From: an uncultured Clostridia bacterium
Lineage (GTDB): Bacteria > Bacillota > Clostridia > Oscillospirales > Acutalibacteraceae
Direction: 5' to 3'
Assembly: GCA_947589575.1 (NCBI GenBank)
Contig: CANQBM010000006.1
Location: forward strand, 1 to 64,000
DNA: 64,000 bases
The stretch's first letter is position 1, and every line of letters begins with the position of its first letter. The notes under the pieces are model-generated. The model was not told the origin of the DNA and did not search any database. It saw only the letters and a program-made list of their open reading frames with translations. Positions 24,622-35,916 of the stretch are shown here, piece after piece. The position numbers were made by a program, and so were the translations under genes.

Positions 24622-25044
24622 TTACTTCTTTGCAGCCTTAGGCCTTTTAGCGCCGTACTTTGAACGACCCTGCATTCTGCCGTTTACACCCTGTGTATCA
24701 AGAGTACCGCGGATAATATGGTAACGTACACCGGGAAGATCCTTAACACGGCCGCCGCGAATCATAACAACTGAGTGTTCCTGAAGATTGTGACCGACAC
24801 CGGGAATGTAAGCGGAAACTTCAATTCCGTTTGTAAGACGAACTCTGGCAATCTTACGAAGCGCTGAGTTAGGCTTTTTAGGAGTTGCTGTCTTAACCGC
24901 TGTACAAACACCGCGCTTTTGAGGAGAATCATTATCTGTCATAATGTTCTTCTTTGTGTTAAGTCCCTTAAGAAGTGCGGGCGCCTTTGCCTTCTTCTCT
25001 ATAGACTTACGTCCTGTTCTTACGAGTTGATTAAAGGTAGGCAA
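24622..25044 (-). CDS. rpsL: 30S ribosomal protein S12 (TTG start)
   Basis: [13 protein letters not shown]...[13 protein letters not shown]; canonical N-terminus begins at a TTG (25042-25044) preceded by AAAGGAGATAAACTA; the 163-aa track ORF overextends upstream. Confidence 0.95.
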   Translation of the reverse strand: MPTFNQLVRTGRKSIEKKAKAPALLKGLNTKKNIMTDNDSPQKRGVCTAVKTATPKKPNSALRKIARVRLTNGIEVSAYIPGVGHNLQEHSVVMIRGGRVKDLPGVRYHIIRGTLDTQGVNGRMQGRSKYGAKRPKAAKK

Positions 25045-25094
25045 TAGTTTATCTCCTTTCATAATAATATTTTTATACGCACAATATTTTATAC

Positions 25095-25110
25095 ATTTAT
25101 GCGCATAAAT
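25095..25110. promoter_or_regulatory. 16-bp perfect palindrome upstream of rpsL
   Basis: ATTTATGCGCATAAAT is self-complementary; ~50 nt upstream of the rpsL TTG start. Confidence 0.45.
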
Positions 25111-25143
25111 CATACATCAAAAAAATTTGCTGTATCATTTAAG

Positions 25144-25190
25144 CGCACACACTCGGGGCGAAAATAAAATTTCGCCCCAAATTTTGTGCT
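25144..25190 (-). other. Extended stem-loop in the rpoC-rpsL intergenic region
   Basis: Inner stem ggggcgaaa-ataaaa-tttcgcccc (25155-25178) with partially paired outer arms (GCACA/TGTGC); no immediate U-tract on the - strand. Confidence 0.55.
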
Positions 25191-25262
25191 TTTAACTAAA
25201 TAAACGTGTAATTATTTGTTGAATTTTACCAAATATAAACTCACGCAAATTAGCATTATACC

Positions 25263-28200
25263 TTATGACATTGAATTTGTCAATAGCTCTTGTAACTGTT
25301 CAAGATTTAAAATTTCATCGCTGCCCTCTGATGAGAAATAACTCGGAACAACATCAACGTTTCTGAATACATCCATACCCGTACCGGCAGGAACAAGCTT
25401 ACCGATGATAACATTTTCTTTAAGTCCGATAAGCGGATCGCTCTTGCCCTTAATTGCCGCGTCGGTAAGAACTCTTGTAGTTTCCTGGAACGATGCGGCG
25501 GAAAGGAATGAATCCGTTGCGAGAGAAGCCTTTGTAATACCCATAAGAATAGGAATATACGTTGCTTTTTTGAGGTCGGTTTCCCCTGCTTTAATTCTTG
25601 CCTCAATCTTATCGTTCTCCTCGTCAACGGCAGCAACATCTACCATTGTGCCTCCAACAAGCTCTGTATCGCCCGCGTCGTCAACCGTACATTTTTTAAG
25701 CATTTGACGAACAATAACCTCAATATGCTTATCGTTGATGTCAACACCCTGTGTACGATATGCAAACTGTACTTCTTTGATAAGATAATTGTAAACGGCC
25801 TCTTCGCCGAGAATTGCAAGAACATCGTGAGGATTTACCGCGCCGAGAGTAAGCTCCGTACCCTTTTGAATATGAGCTCCCTCAACAATATTTTCACAAA
25901 GGCGCGCTCCGTATGGAATGAGATATTTTTTCTCTTCCGCTGTCTCGCTGTTAAACACAATAACATGACGGCTCTTCTTAATTTCCTCAAATCTGACGTC
26001 GCCTTCAATTTCAGAGAGAATGGCGAGCTGTTTCGGTTTTCTTGCCTCAAACAACTCTTCAACTCTCGGAAGACCTTGTGTAATATCGGCGCCGCCTGCT
26101 ACACCGCCGGTGTGGAATGTTCTCATAGTAAGCTGGGTGCCCGGTTCACCGATTGACTGAGCCGCAATAATGCCGACTGCCTCTCCGACCTGAACAGGCT
26201 CATTAAACGCAAGATTTGAACCGTAGCATTTACGGCATACACCATGGCGTGATTTACAGGTAATAAGAGAACGGATTTTAACTGATTCAATGCCTGCATC
26301 GGCAATACGTTTAGCATCGTCGGCAGTCATCATCTTATTTGTTTCCATTATAACCTCGCCTGTATTAGGATCTATGACAGGCTCAGAGCAATATCTTCCC
26401 GTAAGTCTTTCTTCAAGTGTTTCAAGAACACGATTGCCGTCCATAATTCTTGAAACAACAATACCCTCATGGCATCCGCAGTCATCATCACGGATAATAA
26501 CATCCTGTGATACGTCAACAAGACGGCGGGTAAGATAACCCGAGTCAGCGGTACGAAGAGCTGTATCGGCAAGACCTTTACGCGCGCCGCGCGAGGAAAT
26601 AAAATACTCAAGAATATTAAGACCTTCACGGTAGTTAGCTCTAATAGGAACTTCGATTGTCTTACCCGCAGTATTAGCGATAAGACCTCTCATACCTGCA
26701 AGCTGGCGAAGCTGTGATGTACTACCGCGGGCGCCTGAGTCAACCATCATATGAATCGGGTTGTGAGCGCCGTCAAAATTACCTGTAAGCTCGTTTGAAA
26801 CCTTATTTGTACAATCCTCCCAAGCTTTGATAACAGCGGAAGAACGCTCCTCATTGGTAATAAGACCGTAATTATAATTATATGTGATTTCATCAACCCT
26901 TTTCTCTGCCTCGGCAAGATATTCCTTTTTCTTTTCAGGAATAAGAGCGTCGCAGACAGCAACTGTTGTGCCGGATACGGTTGAATATTTATATCCTTGC
27001 GCTTTGAGCTCGTCAAGCACCTTTGACGCGATTGAAACGCCGTGAACATTTATGCACTTTTCTGCAATCTGACCGAGCTGTTTCTTTTTAACAACAAATG
27101 AAACCTCAAGCTCAAATTCATTTTCGGGATTTGTTCTGTCAACAAAACCGAGATCCTGCGGAACGGGTCTGTTAAATATTACGCGACCGATTGTAGTTTT
27201 AACAAGTTTTGACTTCTGTACGCCGTCAATTTCCTTGGTAAAGCGTATAAGACATTCTGAATGAAGACCAAGCGAGCCTTCCTGATATGCCATCATAGCC
27301 TCATCGGTATCACGGTAAATATTATATTTAGTAATCTCTTTGCCGTCGATTACTTCAGTTCTCGGACAGCCCGGCTCTCCTTCTTTAATCATAGTAAGGT
27401 AATAGGAGCCGATAACCATATCTTGTGTAGGAACGGCAACGGGCTTGCCGTCCGACGGTTTAAGAAGATTATTAGCAGCAAGCATAAGCATTCTTGCCTC
27501 TGCCTGAGCCTCTGCCGAAAGAGGTACGTGAACAGCCATCTGGTCACCGTCAAAATCGGCATTGAAAGCCGTGCACGCAAGCGGATGAAGCTTAATTGCT
27601 CTACCTTCAACAAGCACGGGCTCAAATGCCTGAATACCGAGTCTGTGAAGTGTAGGAGCACGGTTAAGCATTACAGGATGATCCCTTATTACAACCTCAA
27701 GGCAGTCCCATACAGCGGGGTTATTTGCCCTTTCAACCATTTTTCTTGCTGATTTAATGTTCGACGCAACGCCTGTTTCAACAAGTCTTTTCATTACAAA
27801 CGGCTTGAAAAGCTCAATAGCCATTTCCTTAGGAAGACCGCACTGGTGCATCTTAAGCTCAGGACCTACAACTATAACCGAACGTCCTGAATAGTCAACA
27901 CGCTTACCGAGAAGATTCTGGCGGAAACGTCCCTGCTTACCCTTAAGCATATCTGAAAGGGATTTAAGAGGTCTGTTGTTCGGACCTGTTACGGGTCTTC
28001 CACGTCTGCCGTTATCAATAAGAGCGTCAACGGACTCCTGAAGCATTCTCTTTTCGTTTCTGACGATAATTTCAGGCGCGCCGAGTTCAAGAAGTCTCTT
28101 AAGACGGTTATTACGGTTGATAACACGTCTGTAAAGGTCATTTAAATCAGATGTTGCAAATCTTCCTCCGTCAAGCTGAACCATTGGACGAATATCCGGA

Positions 28201-28907
28201 GGAATAACCGGAATAACATCAAGAATCATCCACTCAAGCTTATTTCCGCTGTGGTAGAAAGCGTCAACAACATCAAGTCTTTTTAGAAGTCTGACTCTCT
28301 TTTGTCCTGTTGCATTTTCAAGCTCTGCGGTGAGTTCGTCACGAAGCTGTACAATGTCAATGCTCTGAAGAAGCTCTTTAATTGCCTCAGCTCCCATTCC
28401 CGCCTTAAAGTCATCCTCATATCTCTCGCGCATTTCAGCATATTCTTTTTCATTGAGAATCTGCATTTTTTCAAGCGGAGTATCACCCGGGTCGGTTACT
28501 ATATAAAGCGCAAAGTAAAGCACTTTTTCAAGATACCTCGGACTAATATCAAGAACAAGGCCGAGACGGCTCGGAATACCTTTGAAATACCATATATGGG
28601 ATACGGGAGCCGCAAGCTCAATATGCCCCATACGTTCACGGCGAACCTTTGCGCGCGTAATCTCAACGCCGCAGCGCTCACAGACTTTTCCTTTATATCT
28701 AACTCTTTTGTACTTGCCGCAGTGACATTCCCAGTCCTTCATCGGACCGAAAATTCTTTCACAGAAAAGACCGTCACGCTCAGGTTTAAGAGTTCTGTAA
28801 TTTATTGTTTCGGGCTTTGTTACCTCACCGTAAGACCACTCGCGTATCTTCTCCGGAGATGCAAGACCGATTTTTATAGAACTGAATTCGTTTTCATAAA
28901 TATCCAT
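25263..28907 (-). CDS. rpoC: RNA polymerase beta' subunit
   Basis: 1214 aa; [20 protein letters not shown] zinc finger, [12 protein letters not shown] active site. Confidence 0.99.
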   Translation of the reverse strand: MDIYENEFSSIKIGLASPEKIREWSYGEVTKPETINYRTLKPERDGLFCERIFGPMKDWECHCGKYKRVRYKGKVCERCGVEITRAKVRRERMGHIELAAPVSHIWYFKGIPSRLGLVLDISPRYLEKVLYFALYIVTDPGDTPLEKMQILNEKEYAEMRERYEDDFKAGMGAEAIKELLQSIDIVQLRDELTAELENATGQKRVRLLKRLDVVDAFYHSGNKLEWMILDVIPVIPPDIRPMVQLDGGRFATSDLNDLYRRVINRNNRLKRLLELGAPEIIVRNEKRMLQESVDALIDNGRRGRPVTGPNNRPLKSLSDMLKGKQGRFRQNLLGKRVDYSGRSVIVVGPELKMHQCGLPKEMAIELFKPFVMKRLVETGVASNIKSARKMVERANNPAVWDCLEVVIRDHPVMLNRAPTLHRLGIQAFEPVLVEGRAIKLHPLACTAFNADFDGDQMAVHVPLSAEAQAEARMLMLAANNLLKPSDGKPVAVPTQDMVIGSYYLTMIKEGEPGCPRTEVIDGKEITKYNIYRDTDEAMMAYQEGSLGLHSECLIRFTKEIDGVQKSKLVKTTIGRVIFNRPVPQDLGFVDRTNPENEFELEVSFVVKKKQLGQIAEKCINVHGVSIASKVLDELKAQGYKYSTVSGTTVAVCDALIPEKKKEYLAEAEKRVDEITYNYNYGLITNEERSSAVIKAWEDCTNKVSNELTGNFDGAHNPIHMMVDSGARGSTSQLRQLAGMRGLIANTAGKTIEVPIRANYREGLNILEYFISSRGARKGLADTALRTADSGYLTRRLVDVSQDVIIRDDDCGCHEGIVVSRIMDGNRVLETLEERLTGRYCSEPVIDPNTGEVIMETNKMMTADDAKRIADAGIESVKIRSLITCKSRHGVCRKCYGSNLAFNEPVQVGEAVGIIAAQSIGEPGTQLTMRTFHTGGVAGGADITQGLPRVEELFEARKPKQLAILSEIEGDVRFEEIKKSRHVIVFNSETAEEKKYLIPYGARLCENIVEGAHIQKGTELTLGAVNPHDVLAILGEEAVYNYLIKEVQFAYRTQGVDINDKHIEVIVRQMLKKCTVDDAGDTELVGGTMVDVAAVDEENDKIEARIKAGETDLKKATYIPILMGITKASLATDSFLSAASFQETTRVLTDAAIKGKSDPLIGLKENVIIGKLVPAGTGMDVFRNVDVVPSYFSSEGSDEILNLEQLQELLTNSMS

Positions 28908-28955
28908 TTGGAAGCGCTCCTTTTTTATAATTTTTTAAGCGGAAGTCGTATCAGA

Positions 28956-31900
28956 TTATTCTTCATTATTTTCTTCGCCGCCGCTGTAATCATCGGCAAA
29001 CAATTCGGAAAATACATCTGACTGACCTGCTTCCTCGCTTTCACCTTCGGCATTTTCCACGCCGTAACCTTCCTGACCTTCAAAATCATTGACTGTGGTG
29101 AAAGCATGCTCGTCAATAGGCTGTATTCCTGTACCGTCATCTAAATCCTGCTTAAGCTCAACCTCGTTGCCGTTTCGGTCAAGAACCTTTGTGTCAAGGG
29201 CAAGAGCCTGTAATTCCTTAAACAGAACCTTAAAGGATTCAGGTGTACCCGCTGTAGGAATATTCTCTCCCTTAACAATAGCCTCATAAGTGCGGACACG
29301 TCCTACAACGTCATCAGACTTAACTGTTGCGATTTCCTGAAGAGTATAAGCGGCGCCGTAAGCCTCAAGCGCCCAAACCTCCATCTCGCCGAATCGCTGT
29401 CCGCCGAACTGTGCTTTACCGCCGAGCGGCTGCTGCGTAACAAGACTGTAAGGACCTGTTGAACGCGCATGAATTTTATCGTCAACAAGGTGGTGGAGTT
29501 TTAAGAAATACATATATCCTACAGTAATTCTGTTATCAAATTTTTCGCCTGTACGTCCGTCAATAAGCTCTGTCTTACCGTCATAAACCTTATTGCCGTT
29601 TTCATCAACATAATAGCCTATGTCAGCAAGCTTAAGACATTCGCGGATATCCTGCTCGTGAGCGCCGTCAAATACCGGAGTCATCATTTTCCATCCGAGC
29701 GCCATTGCGGCATAGCCGAGATGGACCTCAAGCACCTGACCTATATTCATACGTGAAGGTACGCCGAGCGGATTAAGAACTATATCAAGCGGTCTTCCAT
29801 CCGGAAGAAACGGCATATCCTCCTGAGGAAGAATCCTTGAAACAACACCCTTGTTTCCGTGACGACCTGCCATCTTGTCGCCGACCTGGATTTTACGTTT
29901 CTGGGCTATATAAACTCTTACGACTTTATTGACGCCGGGCGAAAGCTCATCGCTGTTAGCGCGTGTAAATACCTTTACGTCAACTACTATACCGTACTCG
30001 CCGTGAGGTACACGCATTGAGGTATCTCTTACCTCTCTTGCCTTTTCGCCGAAGATTGCGCGTAAAAGTCTTTCCTCCGCGGTAAGCTCAGTTTCACCCT
30101 TAGGAGTTACCTTGCCGACAAGAATATCGCCCGAATGAACCTCTGCTCCGATACGGATAATGCCGTCCGCGTCAAGATCCCTTAGAGCATCCTCGCCGAC
30201 ATTGGGAATATCCCTTGTAATTTCCTCAGGACCGAGTTTTGTATCACGTGATTCAATTTCATGCTCCTCAATATGAATTGAGGTGTAAACATCATCACGA
30301 ACTATTTTTTCATTGATAAGAACAGCGTCCTCGTAGTTATAACCTTCCCAGGTCATAAATCCGATAAGCGCATTCTTACCAAGTGAAATTTCGCCGTTAC
30401 ATGTTGCGGGACCGTCAGCAATCACCTGTCCTTCCTCAACCGTTTGGTGAAGTGAAACAATGGGACGCTGGTTAATACAAGTACCCTGGTTTGAGCCTGA
30501 AAATTTAACAAGCTCGTATCTATCTACAGAATTATCCTTAGTTTTGATTTCTATAGTATCCGCGTCAACTGAAATAACAGTGCCGCTGTGTTTAGCTATC
30601 ACAACAACGCCTGAGTCATATGCCGCCTTGTATTCCATACCTGTGCCGACAACCGGAGCGACCGTCTTAAGAAGCGGAACTGCCTGACGCTGCATGTTAG
30701 CGCCCATAAGAGCGCGGTTAGCGTCATCGTTTTCAAGAAACGGTATCATTGCCGTAGCGACCGAAACTACCATCTTAGGCGATACATCCATATAATCCAC
30801 CCTCTCAGGCGGCATTGTCATAAACTCATCTCTGTAACGGCAGGTTACTCTTTGATTAGCAAATCTGCCGTTTTCATCAAGAGGCTCATTTGCCTGAGCC
30901 ACAACGTAATTATCCTCAACGTCAGCCGTCATATAAACAACCTCGTCGGTAACTACGCCTGTTTCCTTATCAACCTTACGGTAAGGAGCCTCAATAAAGC
31001 CGTACTCATTCAAACGGCTGTAGCAGGCAAGATATGAAATCAAACCGATGTTAGGACCTTCAGGAGTTTCAATAGGACACATTCTTCCGTAGTGGGTGTA
31101 ATGAACGTCTCTGACTTCAAATCCTGCGCGGTCTCTTGAAAGACCGCCGGGACCGAGAGCGGAAAGTCTTCTCTTATGAGTAAGCTCCGCAAGCGGATTG
31201 TTCTGGTCCATAAACTGTGAAAGCGGTGAAGAGCCGAAGAACTCCTTAATAGCCGCTACAACAGGTCTTATATTAATGAGTGCCTGAGGGGTAATAGCCT
31301 CCTCATCGTCCTGCGCCTGAAGAGTCATTCTTTCACGGATAACTCTTTCCATTCTCGTAAAGCCTATTCTGAACTGATTCTGGAGTAACTCGCCTACAGC
31401 GCGTATTCTTCTGTTGCCGAGGTGGTCAATATCATCAAGTGAGCCTAAACCAAACGCAAGGTTATTAAGATAAGATACAGTTGCAAAAATATCGTCGACT
31501 ATAATGTGCTTTGGAACAAGATCATCTGCTCTGAGCTCTATTTCTTCCTTAAGAGCTTTCTCATCGCCAGCGCATTTGTCAAGAATTTCAGAAAGAACCC
31601 TGTACGAAACCTTTTCCTTAATTCCTAAAGGCTTGCAGTCAAAATCAACGTAAGCATTGATGTCAACCATACCATTTGACACAATTTTAATCTCTCTGCC
31701 GTCTACATCAACGAATGCGAACATAACGCCGGCATTTTCAATTTCCATAGCTTTTTCGGCGGAAATCTTTTCTCCTGCATCTGCAAGAAGCTCGCCCTGA
31801 GGCGAAATAATCGGCTGTGTCAGTTTTTGATTTGCAAGTCTGTCGCTTATACCGAGTTTTTTATTGTATTTGTATCTGCCTACTCTTGACAGGTCATAAC

Positions 31901-32693
31901 GGTGAGCGTCAAAGAAAAGACCGTCAAGATGCGCTTGCGCAGTTTCAAGCGTAGGAGGTTCGCCCGGACGAAGCTTTTTGTAAACCTCAAGCAGAGCCTC
32001 CTCCTGATTCTTTGTCGTATCCTTTTCAATGGTTGCAAGAATTCTCTCGTCCTCGCCAAAGAAATCAACAATCTCGCTGTCTGTACCCAAACCGAGCGCT
32101 CTTAAAAATGTGGTAATGTAAATCTTTCTGTTTTTATCAATACGGACATAAAAAAGATCGTTTGCGTCTGTCTCATATTCAAGCCATGCACCGCGGTTTG
32201 GAATTACCGTATTTGTAAATAACTCCTTACCTGTTTTATCATGCTCCATATGATAGTAAACACCGGGGGAACGAACAAGCTGGGATACGATACACCTTTC
32301 AGCGCCGTTAATAACAAATGTACCCGCGTCGGTCATCCAAGGGAAATCTCCCATGAATACCGTGTTTTCCTTAACCTCTCCGGTTTCCTTATTGACAAGC
32401 CTTGCCCTTACCTTCAGCGGCTTTGCATAAGTTGTGTCGCGCGCTTTGCACTGGGCGATTGAGTATTTCGGCTCCTCATCCATTGTATAGTCGATAAAGT
32501 CTAAAATAAGGTTGCCCGAATAATCGGTTATTGAACCTATATCCCTGAACACCTCTTTAAGACCTTCATCAAGGAACCACCGGTATGAGCTTTTCTGCAC
32601 CTCAATCAAGTTAGGCATCTGCATAACTTCATTGATTTTAGCAAAGTTTTTGCGGACGGTAGTGCCAAGCTGTATGTCTTTCACATTTACCAT
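28956..32693 (-). CDS. rpoB: RNA polymerase beta subunit
   Basis: ~1245 aa; [31 protein letters not shown]; start ATG 32693 after AGGAG. Confidence 0.99.
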   Translation of the reverse strand: MVNVKDIQLGTTVRKNFAKINEVMQMPNLIEVQKSSYRWFLDEGLKEVFRDIGSITDYSGNLILDFIDYTMDEEPKYSIAQCKARDTTYAKPLKVRARLVNKETGEVKENTVFMGDFPWMTDAGTFVINGAERCIVSQLVRSPGVYYHMEHDKTGKELFTNTVIPNRGAWLEYETDANDLFYVRIDKNRKIYITTFLRALGLGTDSEIVDFFGEDERILATIEKDTTKNQEEALLEVYKKLRPGEPPTLETAQAHLDGLFFDAHRYDLSRVGRYKYNKKLGISDRLANQKLTQPIISPQGELLADAGEKISAEKAMEIENAGVMFAFVDVDGREIKIVSNGMVDINAYVDFDCKPLGIKEKVSYRVLSEILDKCAGDEKALKEEIELRADDLVPKHIIVDDIFATVSYLNNLAFGLGSLDDIDHLGNRRIRAVGELLQNQFRIGFTRMERVIRERMTLQAQDDEEAITPQALINIRPVVAAIKEFFGSSPLSQFMDQNNPLAELTHKRRLSALGPGGLSRDRAGFEVRDVHYTHYGRMCPIETPEGPNIGLISYLACYSRLNEYGFIEAPYRKVDKETGVVTDEVVYMTADVEDNYVVAQANEPLDENGRFANQRVTCRYRDEFMTMPPERVDYMDVSPKMVVSVATAMIPFLENDDANRALMGANMQRQAVPLLKTVAPVVGTGMEYKAAYDSGVVVIAKHSGTVISVDADTIEIKTKDNSVDRYELVKFSGSNQGTCINQRPIVSLHQTVEEGQVIADGPATCNGEISLGKNALIGFMTWEGYNYEDAVLINEKIVRDDVYTSIHIEEHEIESRDTKLGPEEITRDIPNVGEDALRDLDADGIIRIGAEVHSGDILVGKVTPKGETELTAEERLLRAIFGEKAREVRDTSMRVPHGEYGIVVDVKVFTRANSDELSPGVNKVVRVYIAQKRKIQVGDKMAGRHGNKGVVSRILPQEDMPFLPDGRPLDIVLNPLGVPSRMNIGQVLEVHLGYAAMALGWKMMTPVFDGAHEQDIRECLKLADIGYYVDENGNKVYDGKTELIDGRTGEKFDNRITVGYMYFLKLHHLVDDKIHARSTGPYSLVTQQPLGGKAQFGGQRFGEMEVWALEAYGAAYTLQEIATVKSDDVVGRVRTYEAIVKGENIPTAGTPESFKVLFKELQALALDTKVLDRNGNEVELKQDLDDGTGIQPIDEHAFTTVNDFEGQEGYGVENAEGESEEAGQSDVFSELFADDYSGGEENNEE

Positions 32694-32828
32694 TAGAGTC
32701 ACTCCTATCATAGTTTTTCGGTAATAACGAATTTTGCGTTTTTCCGACTAAAAAGTATTGACTTTTTGTTACGGATTTATCAAGGACGATTAGCGATAAC
32801 GCATAATCTTCCATTATGGATGCCATAT

Positions 32829-32857
32829 AATATAAAACATTAAATTAACTGTGTCAA
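32829..32857 (-). promoter_or_regulatory. Sigma-A-type promoter for rpoBC
   Basis: On the - strand TTGACA (32857-32852), 17-nt spacer, TATATT (32834-32829). Confidence 0.75.
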
Positions 32858-32951
32858 TATTTTTTTCAAATTATTTACAACAAACACAAAAACTTTTTGA
32901 AACACGCCTCCGAGTGTTTTAAAAATATCTTTAAAATTGCCATATATTCCA

Positions 32952-32980
32952 TTGATTTAGACAGATTGATTTGATATAAT
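32952..32980 (+). promoter_or_regulatory. Sigma-A-type promoter for the binding-protein gene
   Basis: TTGATT (32952-32957), 17-nt spacer, TATAAT (32975-32980). Confidence 0.7.
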
Positions 32981-32998
32981 GGCAGTTAGGTGAATTAT

Positions 32999-34657
32999 AT
33001 GAAATCTGTTAATAAGTCTACTGCATTATTCCTGTGCATAATATTGTTATTTACAATATTTTCAGGCTGTTCAAAGAAGCCGGAAAAAATTGACTTTATA
33101 TATCCCTTTGATGGTAATATTGTCAGCTTTGACCCCCAGGTTGCCTCAACTTCAGACGAATTTCTTGTTGCTGAAAACTGCTTTGAGGGGCTTGTCCGCG
33201 TGCTTGACGACGGTACTGTGCAGGCAGGCGTTGCAAAGCAGTGGAACATAAGCGGTGACGGGCTTACATATACCTTTAATCTCAGACAGGGCGCAAAGTG
33301 GAATATCCAAAGTGATGATGGAAATGAACCGACTCCCGCGCAGAAACTTATGGGAAATGATTTTAACCCCGATATAACTGCGAACGACTTTGTTTTCGCT
33401 CTTCAGCGGGCAGTTGATAAAAACACCGACAGCCCCCTGTTTCCTTCTGTTGCAAACATTGCAGGCGCAAAAGAAATCCACTCCGGCAAAAAGACGGCAG
33501 ACCGGCTCGGCGTCAAGGCTCTTGACGATTATACGCTCGAAATCAAACTGATTTCACCTGACGCCGCCTTTCTTAACACGCTCTCAACCGCTGTTGCGAT
33601 GCCATGTAATAAGGAGTATTTCTATGCGACTAAAGGCAGATACGGCTTGGGTCTGAATTATTCAATATTTAACGGCCAGTTTTATGTCAGCCAGATTCTT
33701 GATACCTCGTATATACTGAAGAATAATAAACAGTATGTTGGCGATTTTCCTTCAAAGGTCACGGATATAACACTCAGCATAACCGACGAAAATTCAGATA
33801 TTCCGAAAAACCTGAAAAACGGATACTATGACAGCGCGTATATTTCGGGCGCTGAGTACGAGTCGCTCAACGATGATAAAATCACAGTCACACCTTATTC
33901 AAATAAAATGTGGGCTTTTGTATTTAATAAAAACAGACAGCTTTTTGACAGCAAAGAATTAAGACAGGCTGTGTGCCTGAGTATTTCAGACGCTGATTTA
34001 ACGGAGCACACATATCTTACCAAAGCGGTTTCCTTTACTCCGCCAAGCTGTATAATCGGCAGTCAAAGCGCAGACAAGGCAATAGGAAACACAGCTCCCG
34101 CACAGGATACGGAAAAAGCAAAAAAGCTTTGGATAAAAGGGCTTGAGAAAACAGGATATTCCTCAGCAGACATAACAATTATACTTCCCGAAGAAATGGA
34201 GAATATTGTAAAACAGTATGTTCAGGGTATCCAAGGAAGCATCGGCAAAATTACAAATTATGGTGATAATAAAAAAATTTCTTTTTCCTTAAAGCTTAGC
34301 GTTTTAAGTAGAGAAGACTTTGAAAAAGCGTTTTCAAAGGGTGAATATGATATTGCGCTTTGCAGGTTTGAGGCTGATAATCAAAACGCTGTTTCCTTTT
34401 TAAACAGTATCATCACAGGTAATTACGCGGGTGAAATTCCCGATGTCCAAAAAGCTCTTGCAACCGCTCAAACCGCAAACGCCGGTAATATGGCTTCTGC
34501 CTGTAAAAAATGCGAACAGGCGCTTATTAATGATTACTCGGTTATGCCCGTGCTCTTCGAGTCCTCATATTATGCACAGGCAAAGGGTGTAAGCGGCGTT
34601 CAGTTTCATGCGGGAAGCGGAAGGGTTAGTTTTGTAAATGCGACAAGAGAAGATTAA
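32999..34657 (+). CDS. Peptide ABC transporter substrate-binding lipoprotein (OppA family)
   Basis: Signal peptide with lipobox (LLFTIFSGC); SBP_bac_5 features (FDPQVASTSDEFLVAENCFEGLVR, NDFVFALQRAV). Start ATG 32999 after AGGTGA. Confidence 0.9.
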   Translation: MKSVNKSTALFLCIILLFTIFSGCSKKPEKIDFIYPFDGNIVSFDPQVASTSDEFLVAENCFEGLVRVLDDGTVQAGVAKQWNISGDGLTYTFNLRQGAKWNIQSDDGNEPTPAQKLMGNDFNPDITANDFVFALQRAVDKNTDSPLFPSVANIAGAKEIHSGKKTADRLGVKALDDYTLEIKLISPDAAFLNTLSTAVAMPCNKEYFYATKGRYGLGLNYSIFNGQFYVSQILDTSYILKNNKQYVGDFPSKVTDITLSITDENSDIPKNLKNGYYDSAYISGAEYESLNDDKITVTPYSNKMWAFVFNKNRQLFDSKELRQAVCLSISDADLTEHTYLTKAVSFTPPSCIIGSQSADKAIGNTAPAQDTEKAKKLWIKGLEKTGYSSADITIILPEEMENIVKQYVQGIQGSIGKITNYGDNKKISFSLKLSVLSREDFEKAFSKGEYDIALCRFEADNQNAVSFLNSIITGNYAGEIPDVQKALATAQTANAGNMASACKKCEQALINDYSVMPVLFESSYYAQAKGVSGVQFHAGSGRVSFVNATRED

Positions 34658-35090
34658 AACATTTTTTTGCTGGGCTCTCGTTGCTGTATGTATGTGTGTT
34701 ATATTCTGGCTATCATCAAGGACCGCCGAACAATCATCAGAACAAAGCGACAGCATACTTCAATGGCTCATTAATATTTTCGGTGATAATTTATTTACCA
34801 CCTTTATAATCAGAAAATCAGCGCATTTCCTTGAATTTACAGGGCTTTGTGTTTTATTCAATCTTGCTCTTTTTCAAACTAAAAAGAGAACAATGCCGGT
34901 ATTATCCGTCATATTCACATCGCTTTATGCAGCATCTGACGAAATACACCAGATTTTCGTAGAAGGCAGATCCTGTGAGTTTGGCGACTGGGTAATTGAC
35001 AGCAGCGGCGCAATACTCGGAGCAATCGGATTTTTGATACTGTTTGCTGTTATCAAGTGTCTGATAAGAAAAAAAGGTAAAATTTGTTGA
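34638..35090 (+). CDS. VanZ-like family membrane protein
   Basis: 150 aa; IIRKSAHFLEFTGLCVLF, SDEIHQIFVEGRSCEFGDWVIDSSGAILG. Confidence 0.9.
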   Translation: MRQEKIKTFFCWALVAVCMCVIFWLSSRTAEQSSEQSDSILQWLINIFGDNLFTTFIIRKSAHFLEFTGLCVLFNLALFQTKKRTMPVLSVIFTSLYAASDEIHQIFVEGRSCEFGDWVIDSSGAILGAIGFLILFAVIKCLIRKKGKIC

Positions 35091-35114
35091 CAGTGGAAAT
35101 AATTAGTTTATAAT
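35087..35114 (+). promoter_or_regulatory. Sigma-A-type promoter for nagB
   Basis: TTGACA (35087-35092), 16-nt spacer, TATAAT (35109-35114). Confidence 0.7.
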
Positions 35115-35166
35115 ATATAAGTATTTATTCTGCTATAAAGAATAAGCAGATGATTTTACGGAGGAT

Positions 35167-35901
35167 ATGTACATAATGAATGTTCTTGTATATGATAACG
35201 ATGAGCAAATAGGTATTGCCGCCGGTAATTATATGTGCGGGCAGGTGCTTGCAAAGCCGGATTCCGTTTTAGGTCTTGCAACAGGCTCTACCCCGCTTAA
35301 ACCTTATGGGCACATGATTAAGCTTTATAATAACGGCGCGGTAAATTTCAACAAGGTTACTACTTTTAATCTCGACGAATACTGCAAGCTTGATACAAAC
35401 GATAAAAATTCATACCACAGATTTATGTTTGAAAATCTTTTCAATCATATTAACATTCCTAATGAAAACATTAATTTTCTTAACGGAAATGCTGATGATT
35501 TGGAAAAAGAATGCAAAGAATATGAAATAAGAATAAAAAAAGCGGGAGGCATTGACATTCAGCTTCTCGGTATAGGCTCAAACGGTCATATTGCATTTAA
35601 TGAGCCGTCGGACAGTTTCCAGAGATGGAGTCATGTTGTAAAGCTGAAGGAAAGCACAATCAGGGATAACAGCCGTTTTTTCAATTCGATTGAAGAAGTG
35701 CCCACTCACGCTGTTACAATGGGAATAGGCTCTATTATGCAGGCAAAAAGAATTCTTATCATCGCAACAGGTAAAAATAAGGCGGATGCCATAAAACAGC
35801 TTATTGACGGTAATGTGACGCCGCAGTGTCCTGCGTCTGTTTTGCAGTTTCATACCGATGTAACACTTATGCTTGACAAAGGCGCCGCGTCTAAAATTTA
35901 A
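35167..35901 (+). CDS. nagB: Glucosamine-6-phosphate deaminase
   Basis: LGLATGSTPLKPYGHMI, TTFNLDEYC, LGIGSNGHIAFNEP. Translation may start at the ATG at 35176 within the ORF. Confidence 0.95.
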   Translation: MYIMNVLVYDNDEQIGIAAGNYMCGQVLAKPDSVLGLATGSTPLKPYGHMIKLYNNGAVNFNKVTTFNLDEYCKLDTNDKNSYHRFMFENLFNHINIPNENINFLNGNADDLEKECKEYEIRIKKAGGIDIQLLGIGSNGHIAFNEPSDSFQRWSHVVKLKESTIRDNSRFFNSIEEVPTHAVTMGIGSIMQAKRILIIATGKNKADAIKQLIDGNVTPQCPASVLQFHTDVTLMLDKGAASKI

Positions 35902-35916
35902 CGGAGGAACACGATA

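Noticed and set aside
28302-29021. 239-aa + strand ORF antisense to the rpoC/rpoB junction
   Set aside because: Fully antisense to highly conserved genes, no recognisable domain, composition typical of reverse-frame read-through.
28956-32693. Rifampicin-resistance mutations in rpoB
   Set aside because: The cluster I region ([31 protein letters not shown]) has the wild-type residues at the usual positions; rps[14 protein letters not shown] likewise shows no classical streptomycin-resistance change.
32638-32826. 62-aa - strand ORF in the rpoB leader
   Set aside because: Overlaps the rpoB start in another frame and shows no family resemblance; treated as leader RNA.
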